A DNA stretch of 64,000 nt from Profftia sp020342455 (GTDB taxonomy: Bacteria; Pseudomonadota; Gammaproteobacteria; Enterobacterales; Enterobacteriaceae). The stretch is from NCBI RefSeq assembly GCF_020342455.1, contig NZ_CP080506.1:930001-994000 (forward strand), in the 5' to 3' direction. Below, in pieces: positions 34,050-44,475 of this stretch. The notes beneath the pieces are model-generated. The model saw only the letters and a program-made list of their open reading frames with translations, was not told the DNA's origin and did no database searches. Made by a program: the position numbers and the translations under genes. Numbering within the stretch: the stretch's first letter is position 1; the number at the start of each line of letters is the position of its first letter.

Positions 34050-35512
34050 CTTATTATTTTAACGTTAATAAAACTAAAATACCTGTTAAAAAAAATAGAA
34101 GTTAATTTACCAACATAATTCTATATTTTGAATAAAAATATATTTTATTTTTTTAAAAAACTAATTTAGTATAATTATTAAAATGTAATATTAAGTATTA
34201 ATATTTAATTTAATTGAACTTAATAACTGATAGTACATAAATAAATAAATTACTCTCTGCTCTAATGATTACTATTTAGATAACAGAGTAAATCTATAAA
34301 ATAGACAATATATATAATAAAAAATAAATAATATAATTATTATTATATAATATGAGTAATAATTTATTTATTTTGGCAAAACAGCATATATAATCTTAAT
34401 TAATCGTATATAATTTTAGTTATACTTATGAATACAGTTATTAATAATCCATCTCTTTACCTTATTTGCAATATAAAATATTTAAGGTACACATTACTAA
34501 ATGTATCAAGGAGATATCTAGTTCCAAAAACATCAAAAAACGTACATTATTCTTATCCTATAATAATCATATTATATATCTTAAAATCATAAATTATCTC
34601 TGTGTTAAGAGTATTATTCTTTATAAGAATATATTTTAATATCATACATGATCTATATTTATTATGACGTAAAATAAATAACCATATATTAATTATTATA
34701 TTAATAATACGCATTAACAATCAATCATCTATATATTTTATTAAAAAATAAGTGATAATATGACTTTTTATAAATAATTGTAACTGACGTACAATAAGAT
34801 GATCTAAATAAATCACCATACAAATGGTATAAATAATATTATATAAAAATTAATACATACTTATTTTTAATGTTTTATAGTTATCGTTATAATAATGTAT
34901 ATAATACAATTAAATATTTATTATAAAAAATAACATAAACTAAAATTGTAATAAAGATACATTATATTTTATCTGTTTATTAAACAGATAATGGATTAAA
35001 ATTTAAATACAAGAAGGTACCTAATTCATACATCATACCTAATATTAATCAATATATAATTTAAAATTACTTAATTATAAATACTAGAATTATAAAAATA
35101 TCCGTACTGTTTTAATCTGTAAATTTTTAGATTTAAATCTAATAGTAAAATATATTAACTATATAAATATTTAATCGCATCTTTTTACGAAAATAAGTCA
35201 CTCCAAAGCCCTATAATATTTCTACATTATAAGAAAAATTGCTATTTAATTTTACTACGAATAATATATTTATTAGTATTTATAATACTGTAATACCCAT
35301 TAATCCTGATACATACCTAGGTTATATACTGTATAAAAGCAAGTTAAAAACTAAAATTATAACTTAGTATTTTATACTATCTAGTCAATAATTAATTAGT
35401 ATATCATTGCACTATTTCCAATCTAATAAAATAAATTTTTTAATACTAAAATAATTACAATAGTATACGATTTACGTAACTATTAAATAATTATATTCCC
35501 AACACTACTTTT
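34050..35512 (-). pseudogene. murC: murC remnant (UDP-MurNAc--L-alanine ligase)
   Basis: Positionally this is murC, between murG and ddlB, and the interval of about 1.5 kb equals the E. coli gene (1476 bases). The best match is in the C-terminal domain at about 34470-34600. Minus-strand frames there give TEIIYDFKIY (E. coli TEVDATIKAA), then DKNNV (DKNLV), then TRYLLDTFSNV (TRDLYDDFANV), separated by frameshifts and deletions. Near 34090-34120 a phrase resembling NIGKIARSL is present as YVGKLTSIF. Near 35405 CND matches the GSD of the N-terminal domain. The rest is too eroded to align. End coordinates are approximate. Confidence 0.8.
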
Positions 35513-35565
35513 GTTCTATTATTTTTATTTATATAATCCAATACACTTCTACAATATGTATTGTA

Positions 35566-36648
35566 TTATTTAACTACTTCACAAATTACGGAAGCTATAC
35601 ATTCAGTAGCATTTATTATAGCGAAAGAACGAGCTTTCTTTGCCATTTCTAATAGAGTTTGACGATCCCATAATACTAATGTATCTGTTATTAACTCTAC
35701 CGTAAGTCGTGGTTGTTCAATAATTTTTGCAGCACCTGCCTTCTCTAGAGGCAGTGCATTCCAATACTGCTGTCGATCTTTATGCATGAAAGGTATAAAT
35801 AACGCCGGAAGACCAGCAGCAGATATTTCGCTCACTGTAAGTGCTCCTGAACGACATACTACAACATCAGCCCAATAATAAGCAGAAGATATATCATCAA
35901 TAAACTCAATTAATCTATGCTGTGTTTGACCTACTTTATTGTAATCAGCTAATACTGCTGGTAAAGAGCCTTTTCCTACTTGATGCCATAAGGAAACTTT
36001 ATTACCTAAATTTCTAGCTACTTTAGGCATAATATAATTAAGAATATCTGCACCCTGACTACCACCTAGAACTAGAATACGTATAGGACCGATACGACCT
36101 GCTAAACGTTGCTGAGGATGAGGGAGAGATATTACATCTGCACGCACTGGATTACCGATACCAGGATCATTAGATAATGCACCTGAAAAAGCCTGTAATG
36201 TACGTGTAGCAATCTTTGCTAATAAACGGTTAGTTAAACCGGCAGTGCTATTTTGTTCATGCAATACAACTGGTATTCCACATATCCAAGCTGCTAAAAT
36301 ACCAGGACCAGAAACATATCCTCCCATTCCTAAAACAACATCAGGCTGATATATCTGTATAATTGTTTTAGCTTGTAACACTGCTCTTAAAATAAACATT
36401 AAAGCTGCTAACTTATATTTTACACTTTTACCACAAAAACCTAAAATTCGAATAAAATCTATTGCTATATTATATTTTGGAACTAAATAAGATTCCATAC
36501 GATCGTCGGCACCTAACCAGCGGACATGCCATCCTTGAACTTGTAAATAACGAGCTACAGTTAAGCCAGGAAAAATATGTCCACCTGTGCCACCGGCTAC
36601 AATCATTAATCGCTTACTTTTTTGAAAATTAGTATCACCACTACTCAT
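35566..36648 (-). CDS. murG: UDP-GlcNAc transferase MurG (lipid II synthesis)
   Basis: Peripheral inner-membrane glycosyltransferase adding GlcNAc to lipid I to give lipid II. I use the ATG at 36646-36648, which overlaps the ftsW stop as ATGA exactly as in E. coli and gives 360 residues (E. coli 355). The longer frame from 36684 adds 12 poorly conserved residues inside ftsW. Motifs: AGGTGGHIFPG at residues 18-28, GMGGYVSGPG, HEQNSTAGLTN, GGSQGA and the donor-binding region DVVVCRSGALTVSEIS. All appear intact. It is followed downstream by the dead murC and ddlB. Confidence 0.97.
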   Translation of the reverse strand: MSSGDTNFQKSKRLMIVAGGTGGHIFPGLTVARYLQVQGWHVRWLGADDRMESYLVPKYNIAIDFIRILGFCGKSVKYKLAALMFILRAVLQAKTIIQIYQPDVVLGMGGYVSGPGILAAWICGIPVVLHEQNSTAGLTNRLLAKIATRTLQAFSGALSNDPGIGNPVRADVISLPHPQQRLAGRIGPIRILVLGGSQGADILNYIMPKVARNLGNKVSLWHQVGKGSLPAVLADYNKVGQTQHRLIEFIDDISSAYYWADVVVCRSGALTVSEISAAGLPALFIPFMHKDRQQYWNALPLEKAGAAKIIEQPRLTVELITDTLVLWDRQTLLEMAKKARSFAIINATECIASVICEVVK

Positions 36649-37826
36649 CGGGAAGCCTTCACTACTGCTTGAGTAGTTTTCCAAATAATTTCATAATCAA
36701 TACGCAATAATAATACTAAAGAGGTTGATATAATTAATAAACTAGATCCACCGTAACTAATAAGCGGTAGAGTTAACCCTTTTGTAGGTAACATACCTAC
36801 AGTAGCACCAACGTTAATCACTGTTTGTAAACTAAACCAAATACCTATAGCACACGATAAAAACCCAGAAAACCATTGACCTATTTCTAATGCACGGTAT
36901 CCTATTGACATAGCACGAAAAGCTATGAAAAATATGATCAACAAAACTATTACAACACCTATATAACCAAGTTCTTCGGCTAAAATAGAGAAAATAAAAT
37001 CGGTATGCGCTTCAGGAAGATATTCTAATTTCTGAATAGAATTACCTAAACCTTGACCCCAAAAGTGACCACGACCAAAAGCCATCAGCGATTGTGTTAA
37101 CTGATACCCGCTACCAAATGGATCATCCCATGGATTCCAAAAAGATACGATTCGGCGCATACGATAAGGTGCAGTAATAATAAGCATAATTACAGAAAAA
37201 ACACCAGAACTAATAATTGCTATAAACTGCCATATTTGTGCACCAGCTAAAAATAGTAATCCTAGAGTGGTTATAAAAAGAACAACTACAGTTCCCAAGT
37301 CAGGTTGAGCTAATAATAGTAAAGATAATATAATCATAACACACATAGGTTTACAGAAACCCCAAAAATTAGAACGCACTTCTTTAACCTTACGTGCTAG
37401 GTAACTAGATATATAACAAAATAAAGATAATTTGGATATTTCAGCAGGTTGAATACATATTAAACCGCAATCAATCCAACGTAAAGCACCATTTACCGAA
37501 CTTCCTAATACTAAAACCATAAAAAGCATTGCAATAGATATTAGTAGCAATATATTGCTATATCTATGCCAAAAATCCATGGGTATACGTAAAGTTACTG
37601 TAGCTAAAATTAAAGATAAGAATAGATGGAATGCATGACGTTTTGCAAATAGGAGTGGATCCTCTGCTAAACTCTGCCCAATCGGTATTGATGCTGATGT
37701 TACCATTATAAAACCAATAGCAGATAATACAAATATTAGCCAGAGTAACGTGCGATCATAAAGTATTATAATGCCTGTATAATTTTGATTTACTTTTATG
37801 AACCATTTACTATATAAAAATTTCAT
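36645..37826 (-). CDS. ftsW: Septal peptidoglycan glycosyltransferase FtsW
   Basis: SEDS-family polytopic membrane protein that polymerises lipid II at the septum together with FtsI. The product is 393 residues (E. coli 414), slightly shorter at the N-terminus. About ten hydrophobic helices can be seen. Conserved SEDS features include the AQPDLGTVVVL region, GxGxGNSIQKLEYLPEAHTDFIFSILAEELG and LPLISYGGSSLL. Its stop overlaps the murG start. The ATG lies 5 bases after the fossil murD stop, which keeps the ancestral junction. Confidence 0.97.
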   Translation of the reverse strand: MKFLYSKWFIKVNQNYTGIIILYDRTLLWLIFVLSAIGFIMVTSASIPIGQSLAEDPLLFAKRHAFHLFLSLILATVTLRIPMDFWHRYSNILLLISIAMLFMVLVLGSSVNGALRWIDCGLICIQPAEISKLSLFCYISSYLARKVKEVRSNFWGFCKPMCVMIILSLLLLAQPDLGTVVVLFITTLGLLFLAGAQIWQFIAIISSGVFSVIMLIITAPYRMRRIVSFWNPWDDPFGSGYQLTQSLMAFGRGHFWGQGLGNSIQKLEYLPEAHTDFIFSILAEELGYIGVVIVLLIIFFIAFRAMSIGYRALEIGQWFSGFLSCAIGIWFSLQTVINVGATVGMLPTKGLTLPLISYGGSSLLIISTSLVLLLRIDYEIIWKTTQAVVKASR

Positions 37827-37831
37827 AAATA

Positions 37832-38822
37832 TTAGTACAACTCTTTAGTTAAATAACTCTAACTTGTTAACACCTTAACTAGAATAATCTCAAAAAATTT
37901 TTATTATTTTATATTCTATAGAGATCATATATGTAGTTAATTTTTATAACTTAAACTTATTTGATTACTTCTAAAAATAATACTATAAAAATGTTTATCT
38001 TTCTTTCAAAAGAGTATAAAAAATTATCTACGTAAGTATCTTAGCTAAAAATATATATATTAACTAATTTACCATAACTTCTTAGTAATTAAGATAAAAT
38101 TAGAAATAATAAACTAAATATAAAATAGTTTATACTTGTAAGCTATAAGTATATGTAATATCGATATAATATCCTATTAACAATACATCTAATACGCTAT
38201 AAAAACTATGTTTTATAGTGAGTTTGTCTTAATATTAAAATCTATGCATAAAAATATCTTTTATCCTATTAACTATCGATTTTCAACTACAATACTAATA
38301 CAATTTAAATAGATAATAATTTATATAAAATTTAGTATTTTTAACAATGTAAGTTAAAGTAATATAAAATTTAACTATTATTTTTAAATAAAATTTAATA
38401 ATTTTATTGTATAAATTAATAATTTTACTATAGTAACATTAAAATAGAAAAACCTGTATTATAAACGATACAAACATAATAAAATTGTATATTTACCATT
38501 ATAATAAAACAATATTATTGTATTGCTTTACGCTAATTACTTAATAATAAGTAATTATTAGTATATATACTTTAAATTAAGATATTTTTATATTATTTAC
38601 TATTTATATATTTATAAGAAACTAAGGTGATAGAAAAATTATCTAAAGTAATACTGAAAAATTTAAAGTTATAAGTCCTTAATTAAATCACTAATAATTG
38701 TTTATACTCTTAATATATCATGGATTAATAGATTATCGAGTGATACCTAACGCTATAAAATTAATAAAAATACTAGTAAGATTAAGTAAATTATCATAAT
38801 TTTTTTGACTAGAATATTGTAT
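37832..38822 (-). pseudogene. murD: murD remnant (UDP-MurNAc-L-Ala--D-Glu ligase)
   Basis: Lies between mraY and ftsW, the E. coli position of murD. The former ATP-binding loop reads NGKYTILL at 38477-38500 where E. coli has NGKSTVTTL. Counting back to the mraY stop gives about 110 codons, close to the position in the intact enzyme (about 115). The N-terminus may survive as KIMIIYLILLVF (E. coli NVVIIGLGLTGL). The C-terminus reads LTKELY-stop (LAKELG-stop), with the stop at 37832-37834 just before ftsW. Many stops and frameshifts intervene. The C-terminal two thirds are shortened by about 300 bases. No function is possible. Confidence 0.8.
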
Positions 38823-38825
38823 TAT

Positions 38826-39911
38826 TTAACTGATATTTAATATCACTAAACTTATTAATAATAGTATAAAAGAGATAATCCAGAAGCGCACAGTTACACG
38901 GGGTTCTGGCCATCCTTTTAATTCATAATGGTGATGTATTGGTGCCATAAGAAAAATACGTTGCCCGCACAATCTAAAACTTATTACCTGTAAAATAACA
39001 GATAATGTTTCTATCACTAATACCCCCCCCATAATTACAAGCAAGCATTCCTGACGTAATAATACTGCAATAGTACCCAAAGCTCCACCAAGAGCAAGAG
39101 AACCTACATCTCCCATAAATAACTGTGCTGGATAAGTATTGAACCACAAAAAACCAAGTCCCGATCCAATTATTGAAGTACAAACAATCATTAATTCACT
39201 AGCATAACGTAAATAAGGAATATGAAGGTATGTAGCAAATGTTATATTACCAGTAGCTAGGGCTAATAACCCCATACCAATAGCAATACATACCGTAGGA
39301 ATTACAGCTAATCCGTCTAGACCATCCGTTAGATTAACTGCGTTGCTAGTACCTACTATAACAAAATAACTCAGTATGATATATAATAAACCCAATTTAG
39401 GTATACATTCTTTAAAAAATAAAATCACAAGTCCAGTCGCTGAAGTATCTTTACCTATAACATACATGATAATAGAAATAATCAACGCAATTACTGACTG
39501 CCAAAAATACTTCCAGCGTGCGCTTAAACCATTATTCTTTTTAAGTATAACCTTCCTATAATCATCTATAAAACCTACAATACCATAACTAAGAAATACA
39601 AAAATTACACACCAGATATACGGGTTATATAAATAAGCCCACAACAACACTGAAATTATGATAGATATAAGCATCATCAACCCCCCCATAGTTGGCGTAC
39701 CTTGTTTTATATTATGAGATTCAGGACCATTATGATTCACTACTTGAACAAATGATATTTTTTTTAAAAAAGTAATCATATAAGGACCAATTGACAAAGA
39801 GAGAAATAACGCAGTTAGTAAACTCGCAACTGAACGGAATGTTATATAAAAAATAATATTAAAGCTAGGATAATATTTAACTAGGTATTCAGTAATAATG
39901 TTAACTAACAT
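38826..39911 (-). CDS. mraY: Phospho-N-acetylmuramoyl-pentapeptide transferase MraY
   Basis: Integral membrane enzyme transferring phospho-MurNAc-pentapeptide from UDP to undecaprenyl phosphate (lipid I). The product is 361 residues (E. coli 360), with about ten transmembrane helices. Signature segments: RTPTMGG-like QGTPTMGGLM, FIDDYRK with the Asp pair, NAVNLTDGLDGLA, the Asp of FMGDVGSLALGGALG, and the histidine loop MAPIHHHYELKGWPE. Start and length agree with the family. It lies 20 bases after murF. The enzyme needs UDP-MurNAc-pentapeptide as substrate, which cannot be made from the genes left in this cluster alone. Confidence 0.98.
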   Translation of the reverse strand: MLVNIITEYLVKYYPSFNIIFYITFRSVASLLTALFLSLSIGPYMITFLKKISFVQVVNHNGPESHNIKQGTPTMGGLMMLISIIISVLLWAYLYNPYIWCVIFVFLSYGIVGFIDDYRKVILKKNNGLSARWKYFWQSVIALIISIIMYVIGKDTSATGLVILFFKECIPKLGLLYIILSYFVIVGTSNAVNLTDGLDGLAVIPTVCIAIGMGLLALATGNITFATYLHIPYLRYASELMIVCTSIIGSGLGFLWFNTYPAQLFMGDVGSLALGGALGTIAVLLRQECLLVIMGGVLVIETLSVILQVISFRLCGQRIFLMAPIHHHYELKGWPEPRVTVRFWIISFILLLISLVILNIS

Positions 39912-39931
39912 GGATATATTTCCCTGTATTT

Positions 39932-41281
39932 TTATGTAGATAAATCTCTTACCACTTGCTCCATAGCAGTATTGCGTGAACCTTTTACTAAAATAGTAAT
40001 TTCTATATACTCACGTAAAAGTTTTTTTAATCGTTCAATAAGAGATGCTTTATTCTGAAAGTGTTCACCACAGCCACTCTCCTTACTAATAAGATAGCTT
40101 AACCCCCCAACACTGAACACTTTATCAATTCCTGCTTTACGTGCAAACATTCCTACCTGACAATGATATGCTGCTCCTGCAATACCCAGCTCCTCCATTT
40201 CGCCAACGACCATTATTCGGTAACCACGCTTAGTACTGAGAACCTGTATAGCGGCAATCATAGAACCTACATTTGCATTATATGTATCATCTATGATAAG
40301 CTGATGTTTATTTAAAAGAATTGGAAATAAACGACCCGGAATTGCTTTTAATAAGCATAATCCTTGATATACGTTCTCTAATTTAGCACCCACAGACATA
40401 GTAAGAGCTGCTGCCGCTAATACATTAGCTATATTATGGTAACCTGGTAATGACAGTACTATTGTTATATTGCCAAATGGGGTATGTAATTTAAATTGAG
40501 TACCCTGTTGCGTTATATGTATATCATCAGCAAAGAAATCAGCAGATGTATTTTCCTGCAAGGAAAATCGCCATACTCGTTGATAAGTAACTTTTTTACA
40601 CCAATGTAACCAGTCATTACTATCAGCATTAATAATTATAGTACTATCTGATGATAAGTTATTAAATATTTCACCCTTAGCTCTAGAAACTCCTAATAAA
40701 GAACCCAATCCATCAAGATGAGCGGCTGCTAAATTATTAATTAAAACACTATCTGGTTTTACTAAATTAGATGTATAAGCAATATCTCCTATATGGCTAG
40801 CTCCTAGCTCTATAACAGCAAATTCATGCTTGTGTTGGAGTAATGATAAAGTTAACGGTACGCCAATATCGTTATTATAATTACCTTCAGTATAAAGAAC
40901 ATTGCCACAATTCTTCAGAATTGTGGCGCTAATCTCTTTAACAGAAGTTTTACCTGAAGATCCTGTTAAAGCAATAATGCGTGCTGAAATTTGCTGACGT
41001 ACCCATGCACCTAATAAACCTAGAGCAATACGCGTATCAGACACTACAACCTGTGGTATATTAATTGGTAAATATTGACTTACAAGTAATGCTACTGCAC
41101 CACTTTCTAAGGCATCTATAGCAAAGTTATGGGCATCAATTTTTTTACCTTTTAAAGCTATAAACATGCATTGATTAGTGATCTTTCTTGTATCTATAGC
41201 AATGTTACAAACTTGAATATCCATACCTATTAATCGGCCATTTACAACCTGTGATATAACTTGTAAGAAAACAGAAATCAT
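39932..41281 (-). CDS. murF: UDP-MurNAc-tripeptide--D-Ala-D-Ala ligase MurF
   Basis: Mur ligase adding the D-Ala-D-Ala dipeptide to complete the pentapeptide. The product is 449 residues (E. coli 452). The P-loop GSSGKTS is at residues 107-113. Other conserved parts are TEGNYNNDIGVPLTLL-like TEGNYNNDIGVPL, the region around ELGASHIGDIAYTSN, HNIANVLAAAAL and DDTYNANVGSM. It is the only Mur ligase still intact in this cluster; its upstream partner genes murE, murD and murC and the dipeptide-making ddlB are remnants. The reading frame shows no sign of decay, so it is presumably under selection and receives substrate from elsewhere. Confidence 0.98.
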   Translation of the reverse strand: MISVFLQVISQVVNGRLIGMDIQVCNIAIDTRKITNQCMFIALKGKKIDAHNFAIDALESGAVALLVSQYLPINIPQVVVSDTRIALGLLGAWVRQQISARIIALTGSSGKTSVKEISATILKNCGNVLYTEGNYNNDIGVPLTLSLLQHKHEFAVIELGASHIGDIAYTSNLVKPDSVLINNLAAAHLDGLGSLLGVSRAKGEIFNNLSSDSTIIINADSNDWLHWCKKVTYQRVWRFSLQENTSADFFADDIHITQQGTQFKLHTPFGNITIVLSLPGYHNIANVLAAAALTMSVGAKLENVYQGLCLLKAIPGRLFPILLNKHQLIIDDTYNANVGSMIAAIQVLSTKRGYRIMVVGEMEELGIAGAAYHCQVGMFARKAGIDKVFSVGGLSYLISKESGCGEHFQNKASLIERLKKLLREYIEITILVKGSRNTAMEQVVRDLST

Positions 41282-42670
41282 ATACTATACTCCAAATAAA
41301 CTGCAATCTTTATAAGATATAAATAGTATAGAACATTAATTATTAATTAAATTCATAATATCTCCTATCCTTTTATTAATTACGGTGACTATATAAATAC
41401 TATTATTTTTATAAAAGAATTAATCATAACTCCAATACGATTAAAAAGATCTTAAATATAATTAAAATATTTATAATAAATAACTAATAATATACAGCTA
41501 TAATGGCATTCTTAACTATTTTACGAGGATTTTAAATTGTTACTATACAATACACTTAGAATATTACTCGACAATACTCTTATCAATAAAAATCTATATT
41601 TAGTATAATATGAACAACAAAAAACAAAATAATTTTCTTTATAGTGCAAACATAAAACTTATAAAGACTTTCTTGAATACATTTAATATACGAATTTTAT
41701 TTACTAAAACATTACTTTTTGTAATTTATAAAATTTCTATAATAAAGAATAACAATTATAATTAAATTAATATATTGCAAAGTATATTAATAAGTAACTG
41801 AATATTAATATATTCATCATATGAATTAGTGAATGTATTTTACGTCAAATATCCTAGTGAACTACCTTATAGATCAGTATTACTAATAAATAAAATTCGA
41901 TATCCTTTACTTGAAGAACTAGTTATACTGAATTTTATTCACCAAATATATAAACTCTTTCCTAATGATTAGGAAGAGATATTAAATAGTTAAAACTATT
42001 TGATTTTTTAACTAAGATAATTTACACTATCTGCCTACATAAGTAGGATAAATATTTTTTTTCTTTAATGTTATAAATATAAAAATAGTAAACACATTAT
42101 TGATCTGAAATAATAGAGATGAGTTTAATATTAAAAAAATAACTACTTAGATTAATAAGCACAGTATACTGAGAGAGTAATATTTTTATGTGAATAGACT
42201 TTTACAGTACATTACCTTTACCTCTCCTAAAATGTACTGTTTTATTCTAATAAATTAAGATTACTAGATTAATAATTATGCAATGAATATTTTTAATATT
42301 CGTTATTTATAACACTTATTCAAGTGCGAATTATTTATTATTAGAGAATAATTATAATCTCTATTTTTGCCTTAGGCATATATTTTATTTATTAAACTAA
42401 TATACTATAAAATGATATTTTAACCACTAATAACATTATTTACTTTTCCTTTATATATCTTCAGATATATACTGTGACTAAATATTATTACTATCTCTTT
42501 ACATGTAGGTAGTTATAATTATAAAGCTTATCACTTAGTATCGTTAAAAAAATCTATCTAGCTAGCTGCTACAATATAACTCTCTTATATTATTTTTTAT
42601 AAAACAGTTTTAAATATTTACATGATAAGGGAATTAGATATATTCAAAATTAATTTTTATAAATAAAATT
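41282..42670 (-). pseudogene. murE: murE remnant (UDP-MurNAc-dipeptide--DAP ligase)
   Basis: Lies between ftsI and murF, the E. coli position of murE; the gap is 1.4 kb, against 1488 bases for the intact gene. The clearest stretch is 41845-41940. Minus-strand reading gives EFYLLVILIYKVVH-stop-D, aligned with KFAASVFTNLSRDHLD of E. coli. Just before it comes NSV-stop-LV, aligned with SSHGLV. Near the 3' end VINKRIGD may match VAGKGHED. In-frame stops and indels are frequent. A bulged hairpin at 41955-41978 lies within it. Boundaries are approximate and identity rests on synteny plus these matches. Confidence 0.68.
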
Positions 42671-42682
42671 ATGTTTTATTAT

Positions 42683-44410
42683 TTATTTATTTACTTTATC
42701 ACTTGTAAGTAATGCATCAGGCTGAACATTCATAATACGTAGTGTACTGGTCATGATATCACTAAATATTGGAGCAGATACAGTACCACCGTAATATTTT
42801 CCTGCTTGCGGATTATTAATTACTATCACTAGAGCAAATCTAGGATTACTTGCAGGTGCGATACCAGCAGTATAAGCAATATATTTATCAATATACTTAC
42901 CATGTGGCCCTACTTTCTTAACAGTACCAGTTTTAATGGCAACACGGTAACTTTTGATTGCAGCTTTAGTACCACCACCACCAGGCAATGCAACACTTTC
43001 CATCATATGCACTACTGTTCTTGTAATTTCTTCAGGAAATACACGTTCTCCCTTAATAGGGGAATTAACCATAGTAATAGATAATGGACGATATATTCCA
43101 AAACTACCAAGAGTTGCATAGACACGTGCTAATTGTAAAGGCGTGACCATAAGCCCATATCCAAAAGAAAAAGTGGCTCTATCTATATCAGACCATTGTT
43201 TTTTTTGGGGATATATACCACTATTTTCCCCAACTAATCCTAAATTTGTTGCCTTACCTAACCCAAAATGAGAGTAGGTCTCTGTGAGTGCAGCAGGGGT
43301 CATAGCTAATGCTAGTTTTGATACACCAACGTTACTAGATTTTTGTAGAATACCTTCTATAGAAAGTTTTTTATAACAGGTAACATCTTTAATTTGATGA
43401 CCATTAATATAGTAAGGAAGCGTATTTATAATGCTATTTTCTTTAATTATTTTGTGCTGAAGAGCAGTCATAACTACCATTGGTTTCACTGTAGATCCAG
43501 GCTCAAATATATCTGTAATAGCGCGATTACGCATAGTATTTTTAGGTGTATTTGCTATATTATTAGGATTGTACGAAGGGCTATTAGCCATTGCTAAAAC
43601 TTCTCCACTATTAACATCAATAAGAACTGCAGTACCTGATTCTGCTTTGTTAAAAGTAACAGCATTATTTAACTTATAATAAACTAGTGCCTGTAAGCGT
43701 TTATCGATACTAAGAAAAAGATTATGAGATGTATGATTATTTTTAGATGAAATATCCTCAATAACATGTCCTAAAAGATCTTTACGTACTATACGTGTAC
43801 CAGGATGTCCTGTCAGCCATTGATTAAAGCTTTTCTCAACCCCCTCAATTCCTTCACTATCAATATTAGTAATACCTATAATATGAGCAGTAACTTGACC
43901 AGCAGGATAGTAACGACGGGATTCTTGAGTTTGGTAAACACCAGGTAGTTTTAATTTATTTATATATCCAGCTATTACTGGATTAACCTGGCGAGATAAA
44001 TATACGAAACGTCCTTTTGTATTACATCTAATACGTGCTGATATTTCATCTAAGGATATATCTAAAGCATTAGCTAATGCCATCCAACGAATATCTCTAG
44101 TAATACCTCCATGTTCATTTACTAATTTAGGATCGGCCCAAATAGCATTTACAGGGACACTAACTGCTAGTGGTCTTCCTGCTCGATCACTAATAATTCC
44201 ACGTGCATTATCAATATGCTGAATTCGTAATGAACGTGCATCACCTTCACGCACTAAAAGATCGGGATTAACTAACTGTAAATAAGAAATACGTCCTAGT
44301 AATACTATTAGCGCAATTAACATACATCCGGATAATAATAAAAAACGCCAGTTTATAAAACTTGCTTGATTTTTATGAAGCTTTAAATTTAATGGTTGTA
44401 TTGCTTGCAT
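42683..44410 (-). CDS. ftsI: Peptidoglycan transpeptidase FtsI (PBP3)
   Basis: Septum-specific class B penicillin-binding protein. The product is 575 residues (E. coli 588). A short cytoplasmic tail is followed by one membrane helix at about residues 21-41, a periplasmic dimerisation/pedestal domain, and the transpeptidase domain. The catalytic motifs are STVK with Ser306, SSN at 358-360 and KTG at 493-495. The C-terminal extension seen in E. coli is trimmed. It follows ftsL with a 65-base gap and precedes the dead murE. It works with FtsW, also intact. Confidence 0.97.
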   Translation of the reverse strand: MQAIQPLNLKLHKNQASFINWRFLLLSGCMLIALIVLLGRISYLQLVNPDLLVREGDARSLRIQHIDNARGIISDRAGRPLAVSVPVNAIWADPKLVNEHGGITRDIRWMALANALDISLDEISARIRCNTKGRFVYLSRQVNPVIAGYINKLKLPGVYQTQESRRYYPAGQVTAHIIGITNIDSEGIEGVEKSFNQWLTGHPGTRIVRKDLLGHVIEDISSKNNHTSHNLFLSIDKRLQALVYYKLNNAVTFNKAESGTAVLIDVNSGEVLAMANSPSYNPNNIANTPKNTMRNRAITDIFEPGSTVKPMVVMTALQHKIIKENSIINTLPYYINGHQIKDVTCYKKLSIEGILQKSSNVGVSKLALAMTPAALTETYSHFGLGKATNLGLVGENSGIYPQKKQWSDIDRATFSFGYGLMVTPLQLARVYATLGSFGIYRPLSITMVNSPIKGERVFPEEITRTVVHMMESVALPGGGGTKAAIKSYRVAIKTGTVKKVGPHGKYIDKYIAYTAGIAPASNPRFALVIVINNPQAGKYYGGTVSAPIFSDIMTSTLRIMNVQPDALLTSDKVNK

Positions 44411-44475
44411 GAATCATACATGTTATTAACATTGAAGATGTTATAATGAAAATATAATTGTATCAAATAATTTAA

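Noticed and set aside
36649..36684. Longer murG start giving 12 extra residues
   Set aside because: The ATGA overlap with ftsW at 36645-36648 matches E. coli and the extra residues are not conserved.
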